64,000 nucleotides of DNA, from assembly GCA_916700875.1 (NCBI GenBank), contig CAKAKS010000060.1, positions 34,048,804 through 34,112,803 of the forward strand, written 5' to 3'. Shown here one piece after another: positions 22,250 to 33,848 of this stretch. Numbering within the stretch: position 1 is the first letter of the stretch; the number at the start of each line of letters is the position of its first letter. Source of the stretch: Sebastes aleutianus (Eukaryota > Chordata > Actinopteri > Perciformes > Sebastidae). The notes beneath the pieces are model-generated. The model ran no database searches, had not been told where the DNA came from, and saw only the letters and a list, made by a program, of their open reading frames with translations. The position numbers and the translations under genes were made by a program.

Positions 22250-24910
22250 TATTAAATGGAGGAAAGGTTTGATGAGTATTTTTGTACCCTCCGCTAGAAC
22301 GTACACGTTCAACATGCATGTTTTCCAGCGCCGGCTGAGAACCGAGTGGCACGTTAGACATGTAGCTCGACCGCAGACACACCAGCACATAATTCTTCTC
22401 AGCTGCTGTTTGGCTCCTTTCATTTGTTCCGTTCTCACACTGTTTATCAGGACTTTTGTTCTTTTGTTTTCATTTTTACAATACTTGAGAAGAAAAGTAC
22501 ACATTACACATTATGCATCCATAATACTGCAGACATGCATATAATCCTTGTTTGTGCTTGCATCTTGCACAGCGGTGACGTGTGAAATTTGGAGTTTAAA
22601 AGCGAGAGGTCAGGCATGTGAAGTCGACGGGAGTGGAAGAGCAGGTCAGTCTCATAAAAGTGACATACACATGGCGGGGGGGTCATTGCAAACAGATGTG
22701 CGGAAGTGTCTCTGTCCTACATGGACTTTTAACTCTATTACCTTGGATAATCCTGAACAGGTGAGCGCTGGGTTCTCTTTAAGTGTTGCACAGTTTCAGC
22801 ATCAGAGGATGGCGGTCCTGTTTATGCAGGGACCCCCATGAGATGTTTTATAAAACAGGAGAATATAGGAGCTACCTGTGAGATGAAAACGTCTGATAAA
22901 CTCTGTTTAACCAAACACATCTCACGCTAACAGCTACATTAAACACCATTACTGTGAGTTCTGATTTCACCTGTAACCGTCCAACCTGGCTACGAGACAA
23001 AGTTGGCTTTGTGATTCAGTAATTGGCATAAAATACCCTCTAAAATCCACGCTGTGCCTATTATTATACACCAGAAGCTTTGAAGGTAATGGACTACTGT
23101 GCTGTATTTCTTCTTGATACCCTCTTTAGCAGAGAATCAGACCCAGCACATGTGCTGGCAGTGAAAGCTCCGTGATTTAACGTCCAGTTAAACTGACGGT
23201 AATGGCCGGTAATTGATCATTCACGTTATTTATCGAGCAGAAAGAATTCACGGTTTGCAAATTCAGCCGCACTTTGTTTCCTTGCCTATCTCTGCAGAGA
23301 GCACCGAGCCGTGGTTGTGCACGAGGAGAGGTAACTCACACATGCATAATGCACACAGCATAATGGGTATGGAACAATGTGAACTCAGACGGGGCTTTTG
23401 GATTACTGGTGGGAGGGGGGGGGGCGGGGAGAGAAGAGAACATTAATTTGCAAAGGACTGTTTGTCTTGTGTAAGTGCGAGGTGTCCTGGAAGTAATCTG
23501 TTACAGGTTTTTCTTTCTCTTCAGCTCCTGTGAGCCGATCCGAGAGGCAACAGAACGGGCCGTCTCTGGAGGAGTGTAAGAGCTTTTGTTACGCTGGTTT
23601 ACGCAGCCCATCATTAAACATAAGCTTGTATATGGTAGATATATGCACAGGCTTCACTCTGTTTACAATCCATCCGGAACTTGTAAACTTCCCTTTGTTT
23701 AATTTTATGTTCCAACTTGTAGACGATAGCAACTTTATTCTCTTCTTACTCCCTCTCCGTCTGGCCTTCTTCTGGCTCCTTTTACCTCGCCATATTTTCC
23801 TGCTTCTGTCCTCGGGTCCCCCCCCCTCCCCTCTCACCACAAGATTGACTACTGCTGTCACTAAGGATAACCAGAGAGTTAAGAGAAAGTTATGAGATGG
23901 AGGAGAGTGCTACTGTGAAACAGACTCGAGGCTGGCTACGGTTCCTGGATCATCTCAGGAGTTTGTCCCTGAAGGTTGACTGTACAGTACAGTATGTATG
24001 ATCCCAGTACAGCTCTGTTTGAGTCATATTCAGACTAGTGATAGCGGTGCCAAGACACCAACATTGGCTTCAGCTACATAACACATTTGTGTTTTGAGGA
24101 AACGTGCACACAAACACACCACATGGAGTCATCGTGTGTGGCGGAGCTCATTAGAGGATGAAATCACTTGTTGGGCTCAGAAGAAGGTCTTGTGGTGGAG
24201 GTGTCTGAGCAATGAAAAAAACAGAATTTAAGATTCCTCTGCGTCGGATTATTTTCTTCTCTTTTTGTTTTACTCGTGTGATGTTGATGCAACGGCATCA
24301 TGAAGCAAGAACGACTGTAATGTGGAGGTAGAGAGGTTGGAGGTTGGAGGGTACGCTGTACAGAACTCATTGTTCTGTTGTTGAAAGCTCTCAGCTGTGT
24401 GAGAGACTTCACATCTAAACCAGACTGAAGACAACAGAGTCAACACAGATGATAGCCATCAGCACCGATATGGATTCAGTTTAGTAGATGTGACATCTGA
24501 TATATCTAGACGGGGGAGTGGGGAGTACATATGGTACATTAACTATAGAGCTGACTCATGAAACATTCATGACGGATGGCAGAACACATTTTCAATGGAC
24601 TTTTACTTTTCTCATTAGATGAATCATTGCTTTTATGTTTTTCATCAAACTGTCGGTTAATGTTTACAACACACAACACACAACACAGTTATTATCACAT
24701 CAACATGATATTAGAGGAGGGAATCCCCAGAGGCCCCACGGTGCCATATTATCACCATACTTAAGTCACATGAATGAACATTATGTGATATGCTGAGTAT
24801 TGCGATTAGATATATTACGATTTATTCCCTTTTTTCAACTGCTAATTATGCAGTTTGACAACATCTGTTTTATCTAATAAGATACAGTTTTCACTCCGGT
24901 CATCTCAGAG
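22250..24910. other. No gene recognised
   Basis: Contains a G-rich run (23412-23436) and an acceptor-like CTCTTCAG at 23525 followed by 55 bp with no convincing donor. No repeat family is assigned. Confidence 0.4.
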
Positions 24911-24914
24911 TTTT

Positions 24915-25190
24915 CATTTGCATATCTGGAGGTCAGAGGTCACGGGACCCCTTTGAAATTGAACCATGCCAGTTTTTCCTCGCCAAAATTTAGCGTAAAA
25001 TTGGATCATTATTGAGCTTCCTTCCCGACAAGCTAACATGACATGATTGTTACCAGTTCATTCATCAGGTTTTCTAGTTCCATATGATACCAGTATCTTC
25101 ACTCTAGCTTTAAGACTGAGTCCGCTACAACCTCTGAAAGACAGAACAACGGCCGGGCCAGCAGGGGGGCCGTCGGATTGTTAAGAGGTT
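24915..25190 (+). mobile_element. R1 element, copy 3 (internal and 3' part)
   Basis: CATATCTGGAGGTCAGAGGT, AGTTTTTCCTCGCCAAAATT and the CAGTATCTTCACTCTAGCTT block align to copies 1 and 2. It carries an extra ACAACGGCCGGGCCAGCAGG tail, also seen at about 46.9 kb, which marks a subfamily. Confidence 0.8.
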
Positions 25191-27728
25191 AAGAGTTTAT
25201 ATAATAAAAGATTGATACTTGACGTCCGTGTATTGATAAATTACTGCCACGCAAAATATCATGATACTATGCTGCATCGATTTTTTCCCTCACCCTTACA
25301 TGATACACTTGGATTTTATTACTAAACATCTATATATTTTAGGTTCTAGCAGCATGTTGCATGCAGTATATGAACCAGCATGCACGCTCTTGAACAATTA
25401 ATGTCTCCTTGTTTATATTGTACAGTAATAGACATGTCCGTCTATAGTTTGGATGTGATTCACGTCATTCTAAATGCATATCTGAGAGCTGACGATGCCA
25501 CAGATAGTGTCCTGGAAACTAAAGCAGACGTTGGATCAGATGAGGATCTGACTTCAAAGTTATGTAAAATGAGCCAAACTCTGTCATGAGCGACTCCGCT
25601 GTACGACCAAGTGGAAAACATTACCTCAGCTACTTAAAAGGCTTTCACAACATAGCGAGCAGCAATATTTATTAAAAAAGACAAAACCAGGCTCACGAGC
25701 AGCTCCACAGGTGCTCACATGAGGGAGAAAGGGAGACTATGCCTCTGGTTTCTAAGAGTAGAGAGACACAGATTGAGTTTATCGATGTGTTTCATATGTG
25801 AAAATGATTTAGTAAAGAGAGCAAATAAAATCTATCAGCATGTTTCAGCTGCAACACGGCTTCAGCTCTGTGTTACAGATCAGGAAGAGAACAGGCTTTA
25901 TATCGACCACGTCTTATGTAAAGAGTAAAACTACACACAGAATACCCGATGAATAAAAAATACTTCTAATAAAAAGTATATTCACTTTATCTTATCAAAG
26001 TTTGCCCCAAATTATGCATCTACTTTAATGTGGAGATTCTAGGAAAACCTTTTTTAATTTACCTTCAAACCACTTTCATTACCCCTATGCATAAGCATGA
26101 TAATGCTAAAGTACATAAATGACTTGATCAAGATGTAGCTAGATGTTTCAGAGATGGAGAGAAAACGTTGCCAATAGTTTAGCGTCCTGCAGCAGAGCTA
26201 CACTTCCGCCATTTTGGACTGAAAGCGACTACCGGATGCCAGTAAAACAAAATAATTTCTAGTCTATTGTCATTTTCTACCAAAATGGCCTGTGTTGAAC
26301 AATAAAATATTATAAATACAATAACAGCTTTCAGTCCAGAATGGCGGCAGTGACTGTCTAAAAAAACCCTGGAGTTAGGTCTCTTTGCTTCTATTCTGTT
26401 TGTCTGAAACGCTTCGCCGATATTGTGAGACTCGCTTTGTGATAAATCCGTCTTAACACTAACACTCCTGGGAGCGAGTGACTGTACGTACGTATTCAGA
26501 AAAATTATTTTCTTCAGCCAAAATACGTCGTCATGTTTAAAGGGGTCTATACGCATAGGGCATAGAAAATAGGGAGTTACTGATATTGGGTCTGTATTTG
26601 TGTTGATCATTTGCTGCAAATCAAGTTTGAATTCCATATTGTAAAGATGTAGGACAGAGATGATTGCACGTTTAGTTTTGGGAAAGTGTGCACTGCATGA
26701 AGGTATTTAAACGTGGAGCGTATGTTCCCTGTATGAGGAGAGAGCATAGAAACCAACAACAACACGTGATTCTACACATGCTGGTTACTTTGACCTACAG
26801 TATTAGTGCAGCAGTTTGAAGTTGGATCACATTCAGAAGATGCTGTTGGTAGATTCAGTGTTAGTGTGGATGATGACGTCAGGTCTGGAGCTACAGAAGG
26901 TTCATTGGGTTCATCTTTATGATACAACGTGAGAAGAAACCCTGAAGTGGAACAAAGCTTAGCGTTAGCACCGAGCTGCTTTTGGGAGAGCCGGCTGAGG
27001 CTCGGTTTGTTTTCATTCGCACACTCTGAGGTATCGCAAGCTCATAAACACGTCTGACCTGTATCACTCAATCTCTCTGACGTATTGATCTCTAAAAAGC
27101 TCAGAGGCTCATTGTTATGATCCACTGTCTTTATCCATCAGCCAGGAAGAAGCACATGAAAAACTAGCACATTTACTAAATGTCATCTACTTGGCTCATT
27201 TTCAAATTGAAGTCAGCACCGTTCTTTTGCCTTGCGACCTTTATTTCTTTGTATTAAACACGTCCTTCAAGTTTAACAACAGAATGTGTTTTCTTTGCTG
27301 TACATTAAAGGGTTAGGCGTGCAGATATTTGTGCTTGTGAGCGAGCTTTGGTGCGTCTACGTGCCTGCAAACGGTGTGTAAAAAGCATGCATTGGCTGCT
27401 GCTACGAAACACCTGGCGTACCCACACCGTCTCGCTAACAGGGCCTGACAGGTCTGCTTCATGCAGGTCCAGAAGAGGAAAACACTCTAAGATGGGTCTT
27501 AAGTTATGATGAGTTGGCAGGTCATTACTTAGTATCTCCACGGGGATCCCAGATGAGCTATGAGCAACGGCACAACTTAAAGCATTTTTGACCTCCTTGA
27601 ATCTCAGGAACATCCATTTTTATAAGCCCACGTTCATGTTATGAGCAGTGAGAACAAGTTCACTATAGTTTATAGGGAGGTTTATAAGGCACAATGAAGG
27701 AGTGACACATATACTGGATCTATATGTT
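25191..27728. other. No gene recognised; one small foldback
   Basis: Apart from the inverted repeat at 26201-26352, no structure is recognised. The 152-codon minus-strand open frame at 26179-26637 spans that inverted repeat and shows no domain. Confidence 0.4.
26201..26352. mobile_element. Short foldback / mini-MITE (26-bp inverted arms)
   Basis: The arms 26201-26226 and 26327-26352 are inverted copies with two mismatches (CCGCCATTTTGGACTGAAAGC against CCGCCATTCTGGACTGAAAGC). They are separated by 100 bp of AT-rich sequence. Confidence 0.65.
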
Positions 27729-27919
27729 CGGGGTGGGAAAAACATTGATTCACATATGTATCGGGATTTATTTATTTTTTTTACAATTTTGAAGTAGATG
27801 TTTTAATGCCAGAATCAATATATTTGCTTCATCTGAGTCTATGTGGAGGCAGAAGGAAGTTACCGCTATTATTGTGGTAGTCTGAGTAATGTGACGTCAT
27901 ATCCGTTCCGTATCTGTCT

Positions 27920-28025
27920 GAAAACGTTGGAGGGTCGGCGAGGATACGACAAAAAAAGGCAGAAATATGTCTGAATAAAAGTCTGAAAAATGTCTGAAAT
28001 ATTTCTGAAAAAATGTCAGAAAAGT
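27920..28025 (-). repeat. Short array of the GACATTTTTC(A/G)GA satellite motif
   Basis: On the minus strand this reads as repeated TTTCTGACATTTTTTCAGA and CAGACATTTTTCAGACTTTT units. It is the same motif class as the large satellite at 40938-42090. It replaces about 240 bp of the R3 element compared with copy 2. Confidence 0.7.
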
Positions 28026-28296
28026 TAGCAGGAAATGTTATCGTATCGTAGTAACGTAGGGTGGAGCCGGCCGTCGCTCTCGTCTCCGTGGTCAAATGGG
28101 CCGATGCTACGACTGTAGAGCACCCAGATACTGACATTTGTGTTTTCTGCATTGAAACGGCCCCGATGGAGCTGACCATGGATGGATAAAGAGAACGGAG
28201 CTGACGGGAGAGCTAGAGACCACCTTGGAGAAGTTACAGGAAGTAGTAACTACGTCTGGTTTTCAAAATAAAGTGTTAACAAAGGGAACTGTATAT

Positions 28297-28540
28297 CTGT
28301 CAAAACCCAACTGGTCGAGGCAGATGGCCGCCCACCCAGAGCCCGGTTCTGCTCCAGGTTTTTACCCGCTAAACGGGGAGGTTTTCTCCTGGCCACAGCG
28401 CGTTGCAATGCTCTCGGTTGGACCTCTTGTTGGGTCTCTAAACTATAGAGTACGGTCTAAGACCTGCTCTATATAAAAAGCGTCTCAAGATAACTTCTGT
28501 TATGATCTGACGCTATAAAAATAAATTGAATTGAATTGAA
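28297..28540 (+). mobile_element. 5'-truncated LINE 3' end with (TTGAA)n tail
   Basis: CCCAACTGGTCGAGGCAGAT, GAGTACGGTCTAAGACCTGC, GCTCTATATAAAAAGCGTCT and a TTGAATTGAATTGAA tail are the 3' end, as I remember it, of a common teleost LINE (L2/Rex-type; clade uncertain). It is flanked by TATAT on both sides (28292-28296 and 28541-28545). Copy 2 of the host element has the uninterrupted site at 53936-53940. Confidence 0.8.
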
Positions 28541-28931
28541 TATATACAAAATACATCTATGGAAATAAGATTGATGGATTATATTCACCAGAAGTATAAA
28601 ACATCATAAATGAAAAAGAAAACACCACTAATCTGTGAGGGAAACGTCTTTATTCTTTGATTTTTGGGTTGCTTAGTTTAGATATTTTCCAAAGTAAAAG
28701 TCCCGAGAAGTGTAGGATTAAACTTTTTCCCATGGTCTAGTGTTAAAAAAGTTAATAAAAATCACAATAAATCGTAATATCGAAACGCAATACTTCAAAA
28801 TTGCAATACATATCGACTCTGCACCCGAGTAACGTGATAGTATAGAACCGGGAGATAGGTGCATGCTACATGTTGGTGTGTTCGTAATGTATTGTAAGTG
28901 TGCACACATGTTCTTGCATTTTTTATGATCA

Positions 28932-28935
28932 TGTG

Positions 28936-28977
<42 letters not shown>

Positions 28978-29000
28978 CGTGTGTGTGTGTGTGTGTGTGT
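28932..29000. repeat. (TG)n microsatellite with GC interruptions
   Basis: About 69 bp of TG units interrupted by GTGCGTGCG around 28970. Confidence 0.95.
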
Positions 29001-29429
29001 ATTCTGTACTCTCTAAGCCCCGTCTTTGATGTGCCCTCCCTGAGTTGAAAGGGTAACATGAGAACTCAGGACCCACAATGCCGCTCTCACCTGTGTCCTT
29101 TGATGATAGGACAGAGGCTAAGTAGACCAAACCGTGGATGTCTCTGTCATGCACACACAGATATTCTCCGTGACCTTTTATTGTGGTGAGTGCACAACTC
29201 AAACCGGTCCGGCTGCCTTTGTTGGCCGTGGCTGTGATGCGCTCCTGTTACGCCGGTGGATGGATGGGTGTCATACAGAGGTTAAAGGCTGAGCTCTCCT
29301 CTCTCCATCACTCAGCTCTGGCTGGAGGAGCAGTATCAGAACGGTATTACTTCCAGACCGCTGCTCCTTCTCCATAAACCCCTCTACATTACTACTGTAT
29401 ACTCCTCACTCTACTGTACGCTGCTCATG

Positions 29430-29760
29430 TTTTACTGGGCCTCATGCAGGAAGCAATATACCAACAAATACCTATCCACCATTTGTTCTTATTTTGTTGG
29501 TACCCGTTTATTTCTGGGAGTCACTAATGTTCTCTTATTTTTGTAAGAGAACATTTGACCAGTAGTCGAGAGCGCTCTTACCAAGATAAGAAATCTTGTT
29601 TTCACAGTCCACAAGTTGTTTCCCAACGCAAAGAAACAAGTTTTAATTTTGAGGAACATAAAAAAAAGCATGAAAGGCCTATCATACAATCAAAATTAGA
29701 TTATCATATGTTTTATAGTAATTATAATGATTGGTTTATTAAATGTGTGGGTTAAAGGAA
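29430..29760. repeat. Possible MITE fragment with a 12-bp perfect hairpin
   Basis: GGGCCTCATGCAGGAAGCA resembles the end of a known teleost MITE type. The hairpin AATGTTCTCTTA (29526-29537) / TAAGAGAACATT (29544-29555) is perfect. Borders were not found. Confidence 0.35.
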
Positions 29761-29956
29761 CTCAGTTAAGTTGTTAACAGTAACACTTGTGGCCGTTCAG
29801 TCAGCGTCCTGTGCTCGCACTACGTAGACGCTTGCGAGTGTCGGTCAAAACAGTGAGGCGACACACACAAGACTGAACGTGATTGACAGGTATCATGTTG
29901 ATTAACGTTGGCAACATTAGCCAGCTAAAAGCACAATATCATTATATATTCCATAT

Positions 29957-30190
29957 CAGTGCACCCCAACCACGTCGTGCCCCCAGATCGGGGCTCGGCC
30001 CACGTAAAAGGCGCCCGGGGTCTACGGCGATGGCGGCAACCCACCCGACCCGTCTTGAAACACGGACCAAGGAGTCTAACGCAAGTGTGAGTCAGAGGTT
30101 GCAAGCAAAACCCCGTGGCGCAATGAAAGTGAGGGCCGTTGCGCGCTGGAGGTGGAGCGTGAGGACCCGAAAGATGGTGACGAGAGGTTA
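29957..30190 (+). pseudogene. 28S rRNA-derived segment A, joined to a GATAC-type transposon end
   Basis: CAGTGCACCCCAACC ... CCACCCGACCCGTCTTGAAA, CACGGACCAAGGAGTCTAAC, GGCGCAATGAAAGTGAGGGC and GACCCGAAAGATGGTGA follow, in order, the 28S rRNA sequence at the 3' side of the D2 expansion segment as I remember it. The part between the GGCCGGCGCGC-like stretch and GGTGGAGCGTGAGGACCCGA is deleted. It is followed by a (CCGATAC)9 tract and the end GGTATCAGTGCATCCCTA (to about 30347). It is too short and altered to be functional rRNA. Confidence 0.85.
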
Positions 30191-30259
30191 ACGTCGCGCT
30201 GCTGTAAAGTGGTATCGGAGCCGTTTTGCGATTACGAGTACATGAGCACAGTTTCGGAC

Positions 30260-30322
30260 CCGATACCCGATACCCGATACCCGATACCCGATACCCGATA
30301 CCCGATACCCGATACCCGATAC
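30260..30322. repeat. (CCGATAC)9 heptamer tandem repeat at a transposon end
   Basis: Nine perfect 7-bp units. It runs straight into TGGTATCGGTATCAGTGCAT, the inverted terminal region of the GGGATGCACCGATAC element family also seen at 49341 and 57891. Confidence 0.93.
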
Positions 30323-30347
30323 TGGTATCGGTATCAGTGCATCCCTA

Positions 30348-32055
30348 ATTATATTGATATTAAAGACTGGACTAATTTCTACTAACGGGGCATTCTGTCT
30401 TGATTTTAGCATCAATTTATCCACTCAGGACAACGACAGAATGTTCTCATTATCAAACACATGAAGTTTAGTTTAGTTTCAGTCTGTGTGTGCGAATTGG
30501 ACGAGATTGACCCTCGGTCATAAGTGACTGATTTGCCCACAGGAGGGAGCAAAAGGGCCATTTCTCATTAACAACCCCCCCCCCCATCCCCTCCCCTTTT
30601 ACAGTCAGGTGTGTTTCTGTACAATCACACCTGCTAAGTTACATTTCTGTTGTAATTCTAGCAGATGTGATTAAAAGTTCCCAACACTTTCTCTCTGAAG
30701 CTCTCATGATGTCTTCACATCATGTTTATCTCCCTGCTTCTACTGAGCGGAAATCCCTCTACACTTAACCTCTTTATATGTTCATCTCGCTTATTTCACG
30801 GTTATTGCCGACGGGGGGGGGGGGGGGGGTTAACAGTAGCCGATAGTTCTGTTTGTCTGTCCGGTCTGCAGCCACAGAGGTATAAAGGTTGGACAGAGAG
30901 TGACGAGTTGACAGCAGGATGAGGAGATCCCCTGTGGACAGGTGAACCAGATATACCGGCTCAGGTCAGTCCAAGGTCAGAGCACAGAGCCAGAGAAGAG
31001 ATCTGTGTCTGTCTGTGCATGTGTGCATGTGTGTGTGTGTGTGTGTGTGTGTGGAGGATAGTGCTTCCATGAGGTAACAACACTTCCTTCCTCTGTCACA
31101 CACACACACGCACTCTCCTGACCCCTCCCTCCACACACCAACCCGACGTGTAGCCAGGCAGAAGCAACCCATTGTCAGAGCAAAGAGGCGCTGAGGGGTC
31201 CTGTCCTCCGGTCACTTCATCCCTCCCTTCATCCCTCCACCCCTCAGCGGGGGGGACAATGACCTCTGTCTGAAACAGAATAGGTGCTGCACCTGTGGAG
31301 AGAGGAGGTCCCGAGCAGGCTGGTTTGATTCACGTCTCTTCTTTTACCCTCATTATCGATGTCACACAGCGCCGCGTCTCAGACGCCGAGTCCAGAACGG
31401 ATCACAGAGCCTCCTATGTTGAGTCTTTAACATGAACGAAGCACTTTTTCTGTTCTTTTCAGACGGTTTTTGAGTATCAGACAGGTTGAAAAGGGTCAAG
31501 TTTGAATTGAATGAAAGGTTAATAATCCCTGTGGGAAACACGGGTCAGCAGAGCAGCAGTGATATATTACAGTGATGTATAAAGTAAGGTTGGGTCTCTT
31601 TGACTAAGAGATCGACGTAAAGGTGGAATCCAGCCTCTGATCTGATGCTATCGTTGCTCTGGGTGACAGTTTTAGTATATTTTGGTGCATTTTCTTGTAT
31701 TCCTTGGTTTACACTGACAGTTACAGACAACATGAAGTCTTTGCCACAGTATCCACAGTGGAGCTATGATGGGCTTTAGAGAAAAAAGGTTTTAAACCGT
31801 CTGAAACATGTCCGTCCATCAGAGTCGAGACCTAGACAGCCTCCGTCAAGACTCACTAATTGCACTGATGCGTCGGTTACAAATGTCCTTTCAATGTTGT
31901 CGCAACAGGTCCAGGCAAATTCCTTCCACCCCGGGGACGAAGAAAAGCACTGTGGGAAATGTAGGAAAGAACTAACTGAAGCTAAGGGTAATGTGGTGGA
32001 GGAGATGTAGAAGTATCGGCCTACCGATCCGCTCACCATTCAAACAGACAGAAGA
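30348..32055. other. No gene; homopolymer tracts and one TG tract
   Basis: Contains a C11 run (30575-30585), a G17 run (30813-30829) and (GT)n at 31028-31053. The open frames have no domain or splice support. Confidence 0.5.
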
Positions 32056-32059
32056 ACAA

Positions 32060-32250
32060 GACTGAGCCCAGTTGGTTTACGTCGTGAATTCAAACAAAAC
32101 TACTTGGTTAGTTGGTTACATAAATGAAGTTGTGTACATAAGTGAAGTAGTCAACGTAAATAAGTCAACGGTTGACTTTTGGTTTCACACGGGACATGGA
32201 CGGCGTTCTCCTGAGTGAAAGTAGTGTTTATTTAACCCATCCGTCCACCC
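32060..32250. repeat. Repeat R4 fragment (GGTTTCACACGGGACA type)
   Basis: GGTTTCACACGGGACATGGA and CTCCTGAGTGAAAGT are the reverse complement of the TTTCACCCAGCAGACCGGTG ... TCCCGCGTGAAAC stretch at about 33265-33300. It is diverged. Confidence 0.55.
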
Positions 32251-32608
32251 CGTCCTCCTCCCTACCAGAACACTTGCTCTGAGCGTCTTTTGCGTGAAAT
32301 GACACGCTGAAAGCAAAAAAATATGAAGTGATAACACACAAAATGACTTGAGAAATTGTCGTGTTATTCATTACTGAGACCAGCCTGCAAAATCTAATCA
32401 AATGTATGAAAACCTCCCGTCTGTTATGTATCTGTTTGCATATCCTCATCTCTTTCTCCTCCCTCTCATCCCTCCTTTAACCAGCCCTCTTCCTCCTCAC
32501 CTTCATACTTACTTCCTCTTTCATCCCCCTCACCTATCACCCTCCTGTCCCCCGACCTCCCACCTCCCTCCCGCAGCTGTCTCTCTGCCAGCCCCGCTCT
32601 GTCTCCAG

Positions 32609-32743
32609 CGGCCCAGCCTGAACCAACAGAGCTCTAATCCCAGGATCACCTCTCATCGCTGGGTGACAGAGCGGGATCAGCCCTTCTCCGACCTCCAGGA
32701 ATCTCCAGTCCAGCTCTCATGGCTGGGCCACACGTCGGTGAAG
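32609..32743 (+). other. Candidate orphan exon (45 codons), unproven
   Basis: A long pyrimidine tract leads to acceptor-like CAG sites at 32576 and 32608. An AAG|GTGGGG donor-like site follows 32743. The 135-bp interval is open in phase 0-0, contains QQSSNPRITSHRWVTERDQP and SPVQLSWLGHTSVK, and is GC-balanced compared with its surroundings. I recognise no family and see no partner exons. It could equally be chance or a non-coding RNA exon. Confidence 0.2.
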
Positions 32744-33094
32744 GTGGGGGGGACGGGGACGGAGAAACGGACAGAGATAGACACTGACACATGCGTCATG
32801 TATTGTCTATGTAATTAGAATGAAAGCAGTGGCTGCTATTTATTGAGCCAGCTGAGCCTGTGTGTATTGGCTGTGTAATTGTCAGTCTGGTACAAGGTGA
32901 ACGAGGCTTGTGGCAACATTTCCGTCATAGCTGACATGCTGTCTGTGTCCTCTCCTTTGTGATGGTGAGCTCTACTTCACACATGAGCTTTAATACAGCA
33001 GATCAGCCCGCGACAACAGACTGAGGCTGAACGCCATGAATCCCATCGAGCTCTGACCACAGACCGTCGTCTTTGTTTGGTTCTGGCGTTCTCT

Positions 33095-33337
33095 CTTATT
33101 GTTCCGTCAGCAGTTCATGAAATACTCACAAGATTGAATGTATTGATTCGTGTACATAGACACGGATTTCACATGTTTTTCGTGATGGACAGCACTAAAT
33201 CAAAACGTATTCATGGAAATGTGAGCTGAAAAAGTGCATGGGGGAAAAAAACAAAAAGGACTTTCACCCAGCAGACCGGTGTTCGTGTCCCGCGTGAAAC
33301 AACAAGTCAGAGTTGATTTGTCACGTTACTTCCGTAC
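33095..33337. mobile_element. Repeat R4, left half, interrupted by a TTAA MITE
   Basis: GTTCATGAAATACTCACAAG, TGATGGACAGCACTAAATCA and CGTGAAACAACAAGTCAGAG belong to an abundant teleost repeat I recognise. The sequence breaks at CCGTAC|TTAA and continues at 33845. Confidence 0.65.
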
Positions 33338-33848
33338 TTAAAGGCAGGGGTGACGATGTTCTCCAGTATCCACTATCTGTTATACTGGTTGAAATGGTCT
33401 TTACACCCCGACAGCGATCCATTACTGATGAGCTCTGAAAAAGGACCTGAAAAGAGCCGTCATCTGTAGCTGCTGTAATCCTGTAAAAACGTCTACCAAT
33501 CACTGCCTCGAGGTCCGCTTGGAAAGAACCAATCAGATGCCTCCCTGCCTCCCTGCTCGTTCTCTACCCTTGGCGTGCACCAGCCTGAACTCAAAGCGTG
33601 TCGCCGCCGTCGCATGTTTCCTGGAGAATGGAAGAGAAAACTCAGCCCTGCAGTAGCACTGCCGCGGTTACTGGTCATGAGGTAGCATTGTTGAGTTGAG
33701 GTCCTCTCTCCGCTCTGTGGCGGTGAAGTAGTTACGATGCGGCGGTGCTCGTGCATGTGTGTGTGGGGGCGTTGCCTTGGAAGGAGCCCCGAGGGGACGA
33801 GGGGGGGGTTTAGACGGAGCTTTCCAACATCGTCGACCATATCTTTAA
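33338..33848. mobile_element. TTAA-flanked MITE nested in repeat R4
   Basis: The left edge CTTAAAGGCAGGGGTGACGA and the right edge, reverse complemented CTTAAAGATATGGTCGACGA, form imperfect inverted ends that share GACGATGTT. TTAA is present at 33338-33341 and 33845-33848. The minus-strand 153-codon frame through it is not a gene. Confidence 0.7.

Larger units (their letters stand above)
27729..28865 (+). mobile_element. ~1-kb DNA element R3, copy 1, with nested LINE tail
   Basis: Aligns with 53297-54323 through GATGTTTTAATGCCAGAATC, GAGGCAGAAGGAAGTTACCG, GTGGAGCCGGCCGTCGCTCT, GCATTGAAACGGCCCCGATG and ATACAAAATACATCTATGGA. It differs in carrying a LINE tail (28297-28540) and a TCTGAAAAA-rich segment (27920-28025) in place of copy 2's interior. 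The right end degrades before the terminal GTCCCAGCCCTA. Confidence 0.8.

Noticed and set aside
23526..23580. Possible exon after CTCTTCAG
   Set aside because: The frame is short, the donor is poor, and no similarity is recognised. Chance acceptors after pyrimidine tracts are common here.
26179..26637. 152-codon minus-strand open frame
   Set aside because: It crosses the small inverted repeat, has no recognisable domain, and has no splice or promoter context.
29957..30190. R2-type LINE insertion into rDNA as the source of the 28S sequence
   Set aside because: R2 targets a site in the 3' half of 28S. The sequence here is from the D2 region and no reverse transcriptase is present. The GATAC-type ends point to a DNA element instead.
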